Of a DNA stretch of 7,100 nt, positions 1-6,400 are shown piece by piece (position 1 is the stretch's first letter; each line of letters begins with the position of its first letter). The stretch comes from Oscillospiraceae bacterium (GTDB lineage: Bacteria > Bacillota > Clostridia > Oscillospirales > Ruminococcaceae). Under the pieces are notes generated by a model. That model saw only the letters and a list, made by a program, of their open reading frames with translations, did no database searches and was not told the origin of the DNA. The position numbers and the translations under genes were made by a program. Location of the stretch: NCBI GenBank assembly GCA_016297165.1, contig JAEDHF010000093.1:1-7100 (forward strand), given 5' to 3'.

Positions 1-86
1 TATTTATTCGGATTATGAATTTTTGTTGTGATTTTAAACAAAAAATAATAATAAAATAGAGATTTGCTAAAAATGTATAATTTCTA

Positions 87-115
87 TTTACATAGCGAGC
101 TATTTGTGATATACT
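87..115 (+). promoter_or_regulatory. sigma-A-like promoter for the chemoreceptor gene
   Basis: A -35 box TTTACA (87-92) lies 17 bases before a -10 box TATACT (110-115), each matching consensus at five of six positions. TGA just before the -10 box adds an extended -10 element. Transcription would begin near 122 and give a leader of about 38 bases. No sigma-28 motif of the kind often found before motility genes was seen, so expression by the housekeeping sigma factor is likely. Upstream of it, 1-86 is AT-rich and shows nothing else I can name. Confidence 0.6.
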
Positions 116-159
116 TCTTTTTGTATGATATAATAGCAATATTATAAGGAAGGTGTATT

Positions 160-2130
160 ATGAAAAAGAAGCTTGGTCTGGATAAGAAAATGCTTGCAAG
201 TGTATGCATTTCTATGACAATTATTATGATGATTACCTCTGCGGTTACCTATATCAGCGCTAAGGGTGCGGTTGAAACCGAAATGAGCGGAAAGATTGTA
301 AATGCTCTTAAGGCGGCTTCCAACGATATTGACGGCTGGATTTCCGCACAGGAGGAGAATATTCGTTCAAGCGGTTCAACAATCGCCGCAATCGAGGCGG
401 ATAAGCCTACTACACAGAAGATCCTCTCTATTGCCCGTGAGAATTCAAACGGCGCCGTATATGAAGCCTATATGGCATATCCCGAAAACGTTACTATTTT
501 TACTACTGAGGTTGAGCTTCCGCCCGAATTTGATGTTACGAAGCGAGGCTGGTACCTTGACGCAGTTGCGGCAGGCGGAAAGTCAATCTGCACCTCTCCT
601 TATATCGACTTTCTTACGAATAAGATGATCGTTACCGTAGCCAGCGCAATATATAAGGACGGCTCCCTTTACGGCGTTGTGGGCGCCGACGTTTACGTTG
701 ACGAGCTGATAAATAAGTGTAATGCAGTTAAAATAAGCGATAACGCTTACCCCATGCTTTTAGACAGCGAGGGTCATATTCTTGTTCACCGTAACGAGGA
801 ATTTGCTCCGAAGGCGAACAACGATGGTACGGTGTTTACATCATCCACCGACGTAGAAGCCTATTCGTCCAATGAGCAGCCCATTGACAATGTGGTTATT
901 ATGAAGGACTATGACGGAACCGAGAGAGCTGTGGCTACGGTTGTTCTTCCTACCCTTAACTGGTCTCTTGGCTACGCTATGGACAGCAATACATACTTTG
1001 CCGCTACCCAGTCTCTTGCACTTTATCAGAATTTAGCGAATTTATTGGGCATACTTGTTATGTTAGGCGTTTCCTTTGTGCTTGTAAGAAGCTGCTTAAG
1101 CCCCATAAAGAAGCTTCAGGCTGCGGCAAAGAGCATGGCGGCAGGCGACCTCAGCTATGTTTCCGATTACTACGGAAACGACGTTTTGGGCGAGCTTTGC
1201 GATAATCTTGCTGTCACAAACAGAGAGCTCAAGAATTATGTTAGCGATATCTCCACAAACCTTTCCAATATGGCGAGCGGTAACTTCAACGTAAGCTTTA
1301 ATGCTGAATACGTCGGAGACTTTACCTCAATAAGAAAATCAATCGAGGATATTTCCTCCTCTATCGGCTCTATCATAAACGGTATCAATTCAGCCTCTAC
1401 CCAGGTTACTCTCGGTGCAGACAGCGTTTCCGAAACCGCTTCCTCCCTTGCTATGGGCGCAGGCGAGCAGTCCCAGACTGTTGAAGAAATGACGGAAATC
1501 GCCGATAAGTTTATGATTCAGATTAACGATAACAGTGATAACGCAGGAAAGGCTCGTATATTCTCCAATCAGACAGGCGAATGCGTTGCAAGCAGCAATG
1601 TCAGCATGAGAGAGCTTTTAGCTTCTATGCAGGAAATTACCGAGATGTCTGTTGAGATTGAGAAAATCGTTAAGACTATCGACGATATCGCCTTCCAGAC
1701 CAATATTCTTGCCCTTAATGCAGCCGTCGAAGCTGCAAGAGCAGGTGAAGCAGGCAAGGGCTTCGCAGTAGTAGCGGACGAGGTAAGAAACTTAGCATCC
1801 AAGAGTGCGGAAGCCGCAAAGAACACAACCACACTTATCCAGAATACTGCGGCGGCGGTTGCCAAGGGCTCTCGTATAGCTAACGAAACTGCCGAATCCC
1901 TCGAAGCGGTAACAGATAAGTCCGAGGGCGTTAACCGCCTTGTTGCGGGTATTTCCGAAGCCTGCGAAATGCAGAGCAACGAGATTTCACAGATTAAGGA
2001 AAAGCTTGAAGCTATCGCCGGTGTTGCCCGTAAGAATGCGGCAACAGCACAGGAAAGCGCAGCTTCCAGCGAGGAGTTAAGCGGACAGGCTCGTATGCTC
2101 GAGGAGCTTCTCCAGAATTTCACTAAATAA
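160..2130 (+). CDS. methyl-accepting chemotaxis protein with dCache sensor domain
   Basis: This is a transmembrane chemoreceptor that senses an extracellular ligand and controls the CheA kinase through CheW. The 656-residue protein has a basic N-terminus, a first membrane helix (about 11-33), an extracellular double-Cache domain (about 36-285), a second membrane helix (about 288-310), a HAMP domain (about 311-363), a second HAMP-like segment (about 358-410) and a long cytoplasmic coiled coil. The hairpin tip at about 508-556 carries the near-invariant core QTNILALNAAVEAARAGE followed by GKGFAVVADEVRNLA. In the Cache pocket, R129, W131, Y132, Y148, D150 and D177 resemble the amino-acid-binding dCache motif, but the usual first tyrosine appears to be F124, so the ligand is uncertain. 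There is no C-terminal CheR-tethering pentapeptide (it ends LLQNFTK). The start is supported by AAGGAAGG at 146-153. The gene is monocistronic, with its own promoter and terminator. Confidence 0.96.
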   Translation: MKKKLGLDKKMLASVCISMTIIMMITSAVTYISAKGAVETEMSGKIVNALKAASNDIDGWISAQEENIRSSGSTIAAIEADKPTTQKILSIARENSNGAVYEAYMAYPENVTIFTTEVELPPEFDVTKRGWYLDAVAAGGKSICTSPYIDFLTNKMIVTVASAIYKDGSLYGVVGADVYVDELINKCNAVKISDNAYPMLLDSEGHILVHRNEEFAPKANNDGTVFTSSTDVEAYSSNEQPIDNVVIMKDYDGTERAVATVVLPTLNWSLGYAMDSNTYFAATQSLALYQNLANLLGILVMLGVSFVLVRSCLSPIKKLQAAAKSMAAGDLSYVSDYYGNDVLGELCDNLAVTNRELKNYVSDISTNLSNMASGNFNVSFNAEYVGDFTSIRKSIEDISSSIGSIINGINSASTQVTLGADSVSETASSLAMGAGEQSQTVEEMTEIADKFMIQINDNSDNAGKARIFSNQTGECVASSNVSMRELLASMQEITEMSVEIEKIVKTIDDIAFQTNILALNAAVEAARAGEAGKGFAVVADEVRNLASKSAEAAKNTTTLIQNTAAAVAKGSRIANETAESLEAVTDKSEGVNRLVAGISEACEMQSNEISQIKEKLEAIAGVARKNAATAQESAASSEELSGQARMLEELLQNFTK

Positions 2131-2161
2131 TAGCTGTTCCGATAACAGGAAAGTCTTGTTG

Positions 2162-2197
2162 ACATTCCCGAAGCAAATCGCTTCGGGAATGTTTTCT
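2162..2197 (+). terminator. intrinsic terminator after the chemoreceptor gene
   Basis: A perfect 12-base-pair stem (2163-2174 with 2180-2191, CATTCCCGAAGC / GCTTCGGGAATG) encloses a five-base loop and is followed by TTTTCT. An A-T pair extends the stem outward by one. It starts about 30 bases after the stop codon at 2130, as expected for a rho-independent terminator. The U-tract is short, but the stem is very stable. Confidence 0.88.
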
Positions 2198-2294
2198 GCT
2201 ACACAGAAAATTTAAACTCTGTCTGTACCGTATATCAGATATTTATATTTTATATCGGAAATTTGTTACATTTATTTGTTTATTTTATTAAGTA

Positions 2295-2323
2295 TTGACT
2301 TTAGAGTCCGAATTTGGTAAAAT
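2295..2323 (+). promoter_or_regulatory. sigma-A-like promoter for the glycoside hydrolase gene
   Basis: TTGACT (2295-2300) and TAAAAT (2318-2323) are separated by 17 bases, and TGG before the -10 box makes an extended -10 element. The predicted start near 2330 leaves a leader of about 45 bases before the ATG at 2375. The stretch just upstream (2198-2294) is very AT-rich and could act as an UP element; I see no gene in it. A direct repeat of TTGGTAAA overlaps the -10 box. Confidence 0.65.
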
Positions 2324-2335
2324 ATTGGTAAATAT
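2314..2335 (+). repeat. short direct repeat overlapping the -10 region
   Basis: TTGGTAAAATA is followed at once by TTGGTAAATAT, giving two near-identical 11-base units in tandem, one helical turn apart, across the -10 box and predicted transcription start. This placement would suit a repressor operator, but the region is AT-rich and two copies of a short word can arise by chance. Confidence 0.3.
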
Positions 2336-2374
2336 AAAATCAGCTATCAGTATAATTCCGAAAGGAAAGAATAT

Positions 2375-3337
2375 ATGTTCATAAAAGGCTTTACATACGG
2401 TTTTGACGGCGGAAGGGGAGCATACCGTACTCCCGAAGCGAATATGTCAATGGAAAGACTGGCTATGCTTGGCGGCGACTGGGCGGCTCTTGCCTTCGTG
2501 GTTTTACAGGATTCCTTCAGCTCTACGGTTATCCGTCCCGATTACCGCTTTACCGTAACGGATAAGGATATTGCGGCGGCAGTAACAAAGCTTCATTCGC
2601 TGGGGCTGATGGTGTGTATGAAGCCTATGGTGAACTGTGCCGACGGAGTATGGAGAGCCAACATTTTCTTCCCCGAAAGAGAATGGGGAGATAAGGATTA
2701 CTGGAAGGAATGGTTCGGTTCCTATACCGCCTTTTTGTGTCATTACGCTGAAATTGCTGAGGAGACGGGCTGCGAAATGTTCTGTGTAGGCTGTGAAATG
2801 CTGGGAACAGAGCATAAGGAGGAATACTGGCGTACTGCCATAGCTAAGGTTAGAGAAATCTATCACGGTCCTATCGTCTATAATACCAATCACGGTAAGG
2901 AATTCGGCGTAAAATGGTGGGACGCCGTAGATTATATTGGAACCTCCGCATATTTCAGCGTAGGAAGCGTTCCGGGAGACAGTACGGAGAATATGGTTGC
3001 ACGCTGGAACGAGGAAAAGGGGCGTTTTTCGGAGCTTTCACGGATTAACGGCGGTAAGCAGGTTATTTTTATGGAAATAGGCTGCAGGAGCGCTAAGGGC
3101 TGCGCTATGATACCCTATGATTTCAGCCATACCGAATACCCCTACGACGAGGAGGAGCAGGCGAATTTCTATGAATCCGCCTTTATCTCCATGTGGGATG
3201 AACCATGGTTCGCCGGCTTTTTCTGGTGGGACTGGTACACGAAGCTGCCCCAAAAGGAAAAGGAAACAGGCTTTTCTATAGTGGGCAAAAAAGCGGAGCT
3301 GGTGGTTAAGGAATGGTATAATAAAGGTCGCTTCTAA
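2375..3337 (+). CDS. cytoplasmic glycoside hydrolase, GH113-like (beta-mannanase family)
   Basis: The 320-residue protein has the length and motif order of a single-domain (beta/alpha)8-barrel hydrolase of clan GH-A, closest in my reading to family GH113, whose characterised members are retaining beta-1,4-mannanases. Candidate catalytic residues are E141 in CVGCEM (acid/base) at the end of strand 4 and E234 in IFMEIG (nucleophile) at the end of strand 7. Other barrel signatures are MKPMV (82-86), TSAYF (190-194) and the aromatic block GFFWWDWY (281-288) that would line the substrate cleft. There is no signal peptide or membrane helix, so it probably acts inside the cell on imported oligosaccharides. 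AAAGGA at 2361-2366 supports the start. The next gene begins 95 bases after the stop in the same direction. Activity on another beta-linked glycoside cannot be excluded from sequence. Confidence 0.82.
   Translation: MFIKGFTYGFDGGRGAYRTPEANMSMERLAMLGGDWAALAFVVLQDSFSSTVIRPDYRFTVTDKDIAAAVTKLHSLGLMVCMKPMVNCADGVWRANIFFPEREWGDKDYWKEWFGSYTAFLCHYAEIAEETGCEMFCVGCEMLGTEHKEEYWRTAIAKVREIYHGPIVYNTNHGKEFGVKWWDAVDYIGTSAYFSVGSVPGDSTENMVARWNEEKGRFSELSRINGGKQVIFMEIGCRSAKGCAMIPYDFSHTEYPYDEEEQANFYESAFISMWDEPWFAGFFWWDWYTKLPQKEKETGFSIVGKKAELVVKEWYNKGRF
3314..3322 (+). promoter_or_regulatory. possible internal extended -10 promoter
   Basis: TGGTATAAT inside the last codons of the hydrolase gene matches the extended -10 consensus exactly, though no -35 box lies at the right distance (3294-3299 is CGGAGC). 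If used, it would start a leader of about 100 bases for the downstream sensor gene. The same bases encode Trp-Tyr-Asn, so the match may be accidental. Confidence 0.25.
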
Positions 3338-3384
3338 AAACTAAAGAGAGAAATATAACAACTTGCAGATAAGCAGTCACTCCA

Positions 3385-3403
3385 CCTGCCGTAGAACGTC
3401 AGG
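3385..3403 (+). promoter_or_regulatory. hairpin in the spacer before the sensor gene
   Basis: The 95-base spacer (3338-3432) contains CCTGCCGTAGAACGTCAGG, which can fold into a stem of four plus three base pairs split by one C-U mismatch, with a three-base loop. The next T-run (3414-3417) is 11 bases away, so it is a poor terminator. It could be an mRNA-processing or attenuation element in the leader. It does not match the c-di-GMP riboswitch cores I know. Confidence 0.25.
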
Positions 3404-3418
3404 CTATATATCCCTTTT

Positions 3419-3425
3419 GAAAGGA
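3419..3425 (+). promoter_or_regulatory. ribosome binding site fixing the start of the sensor gene
   Basis: GAAAGGA lies seven bases before the ATG at 3433. An in-frame TGA at 3418-3420 overlaps the front of this site, so the protein cannot begin further upstream and cannot be a read-through fusion with an upstream DNA-binding domain. Confidence 0.75.
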
Positions 3426-3432
3426 AAAAAAG

Positions 3433-6400
3433 ATGAAACGGAAAAGAATCGCCCTGCTTGTGGGTCATGTTGAGGAAAACTTCCAGAGTTCCTTTATCGA
3501 AGGCTTTTTAAAAGAGGTTTTCGGCTATGATTATGATGTCTGCGTTTTTGCTATGTATAATAAATACCAGGAGACTACCGCCAGAGAAATAGGCGAGTCA
3601 ACGATTTTCTCACTGATAAACTACGAGCTTTTCGACGCCTTCGTTATTCTTCTCGATACAATTCAGACTCCCGGTCTTGTGGAACAGCTTGAAAAAAAGC
3701 TTAAGGAGCAGTATAACGGACCGGTATTATGCGTGGATAAGAAGAGCGATTTCTTCCCCTCTCTTATGACCGAGCATTATTCCGCCGTAAAGAAGATTAT
3801 TTCCCACCTTATCGAGGTTCACGGTTATACCGATATCGCTTATCTTACGGGAAAAAAGTGGCACGATCATTCACAGGAAAGACTTCGTGCCTTTATTGAC
3901 TGTATGTCCGAGCATGGAATTACGGTTAAGGAAAACAGAATCTTTTACGGCGATTTCTGGTACACCAGCGGCGAAACCATGGTGGAGAAGATGATACAGA
4001 ATAACGTGGAAATGCCGAGAGCGATAGCCTGTGCTAACGATTGTATGGCAATAGGTGTTGCAAAGGCGCTCGAGGCTAACGGCTACCGTATCCCCGAGGA
4101 CGTAGCGGTAGTAGGCTACGACTCTATGGAGGAGGGACGTACAAGTCCTAAACCTCTTACCTCTGTCCCCGTACCTGCATACGAAAGCGGAAATCGTGCC
4201 GCCGTTACCATAAAATCAATGATGGATAATACCCCTGTTCCGAGCCTTGATACCGAGGTTGAGCTTTTTATCGGCGAAAGCTGCGGCTGCGGCGGTGAAA
4301 GCGTCGTAGAGGAATCCTCTCTTCGAAAAAGCTGGGAAACCGCAGATTCGGAGGAGAGCTTCTTTTCTCGTTTTAACCGCATGATGGAGGATATGCTTTC
4401 AAAGTCGGAATTCAACGACCTTATGAGTACCGTTTTCAACTATGTTTATCAGATTTCGGGCTTCAAGAGCTTCAACCTCTGTCTTAACTCACAGTGGAAG
4501 GAATTAACGAAGCTGGATGACCGTGATATACAGCGGAGCGGTTATACAGAGCAGATTCTCCCCGTTCTCCATTGTGACAGGGACGACAACTCCAATCCCC
4601 TTAATTACGAGCATACCTTCAGCAGGAGCATACTGCTTCCGGAGCTTTACGAGGAGAGGGACAAGCCGGAGGTTTTCTACTTTACGCCCCTTCATTTCGA
4701 AGAGCGCTGTCTCGGCTATGCGGCAATCAGCTATGACGAGGCAAGAGGCTACGACGGTATCTACTGGCTCTGGCTCAGAAACGTTATGCAGGGTCTTGAA
4801 TGTTTCCGCCGTATTTATGCACTCCGACAGACAAACGAGCTTCTCCAGGCTACCCATATCCGCGATTCCCTTACCGGTCTTTATAATTATCAGGGTATGA
4901 TTAAGCAGGCTGAGGATTATGTCGGTTCTTACTGCGGTTCTATCGCTATTGATATTAAGGGACTTTCCGAAATAAACGAAAAATACGGAAGAGAACAGGG
5001 TAACCGTGCTATCCGTGCAGTTGCCCATGAGCTTAACCATGTTTTTGAAGAGGGGGTATGCTGCCGCCTCGGAAACGGCGAGTTCGTCGGCGTAATTCCT
5101 ACTAAGGACGATAATAAGAAGAGTATAATCGGAATAAAGGAAGAGCTTTTCAGAAGAATTGACGAAATCGGCGATTCAACCACCGAATTATCCGTCTATG
5201 TAGGCTATGAGACACAGCAGATAAACAGTACCGAGGATTTCGAACAGATAATAAATGCAGCAGTAGCCCAAAAGAACGGCAACAAGCTCCTTGAAAGAAA
5301 AATGGCAAACAGCACCGATCTTACAAAGGAGGAGCGCCAGGAGGCTGATGTTGTACGCACTATTCTTGACGAAAACTGTTTCAGATATCATTTCCAGCCT
5401 ATTGTAAGCGCTGAAACCGGCGAGATATACGCCTATGAAGCCCTTATGAGATCCGACGTTACGCCTTATATGTCTCCTGTGAAGATTCTGAAATATGCAG
5501 AGTATTTACAGCGTCTTTATGATGTTGAACGCTCAACCTTTTTCAATATACTTGATTGCGTGGAAAACAACAAGAAGCTTTTAGGCGACAGAAAGGTTTT
5601 CATAAATAGTATTCCCGGTATTCGTCTCGACGAATCGGATAAGGATATTCTTGTTGATAAACTTAAGAATAATTCACATTCGGTAGTAGTTGAGCTTACG
5701 GAGCAGACGGAGCTTAAAGACGCCGACCTTGATGATTTAAAGAGCGATTACGGCGGAATGGGCATTGAGACAGCCGTTGACGATTACGGAACGGGTTATT
5801 CGAACGTTACTAATCTTCTCCGCTATATGCCAAATTATATCAAGATTGACAGAATGCTCCTTACAAAAATACACGAAAGTCCCCAGAAACAGCATTTTGT
5901 CCGTGAAATAATTGAATTTGCACACAATAACGATATAAAGGCTCTTGCGGAGGGCGTTGAAACTACCGAAGAATTACAGATGGTAATTCACCTAGGAATC
6001 GACCTTATTCAGGGTTATTATACCGCAAAGCCCAAGGCGGAGATTATCGAAAGTATCGACCGTGATGTAAAGGACGAAATTATCCATTATCATAATCAGG
6101 AATTCGCTAACAAGGGCAGACACGTTTATGTGGCAGGTAAGGAGAGCCGTATTTTCCTTGCGAAGCTGGTTGCCGATAAATATGCGAGCATCGAAATTGT
6201 TTCAGATAAGGCTATTTACCGAGATGTTACAATCACGGGCGTACCCGGGGTTGATTCGGGTCTTTCCCTTGATATCCAGAACGGCTATCAGGGCAGAATT
6301 GTTCTCGAAAACGTAAGCTTTTCGGGTAAGAAGAAAAAGGCCTGCATAAACATAGGCAATAATTGTGAAATCAATCTTGTACTTAAGGGCGAAAACTTCT

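Noticed and set aside
129..134. Perfect TATAAT as the -10 box of the chemoreceptor promoter
   Set aside because: No -35 box lies at 16-18 bases. The upstream TTTACA-N17-TATACT pair with extended TG is better, although this site could be a secondary start.
1569..2165. 198-codon reverse-strand open frame opposite the chemoreceptor
   Set aside because: It lies antisense to the strongly conserved signalling domain, its low-complexity Ala/Ser/Leu composition mirrors the coding strand, and it has no recognisable domain.
2351..2356. TATAAT as an alternative -10 box for the hydrolase gene
   Set aside because: There is no -35 match at the right distance, and its start would leave almost no room before the ribosome binding site.
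3338..3432. c-di-GMP riboswitch in the leader of the c-di-GMP enzyme gene
   Set aside because: I looked for GEMM-type core motifs because of the context, but the spacer lacks the conserved GCAAA and GGGAC-type elements and the double-helix layout.
4504..5040. 178-codon reverse-strand open frame inside the sensor gene
   Set aside because: It lies opposite the GAF-like linker and the start of GGDEF in a frame that encodes clear domains on the + strand. I recognise no protein family in it.
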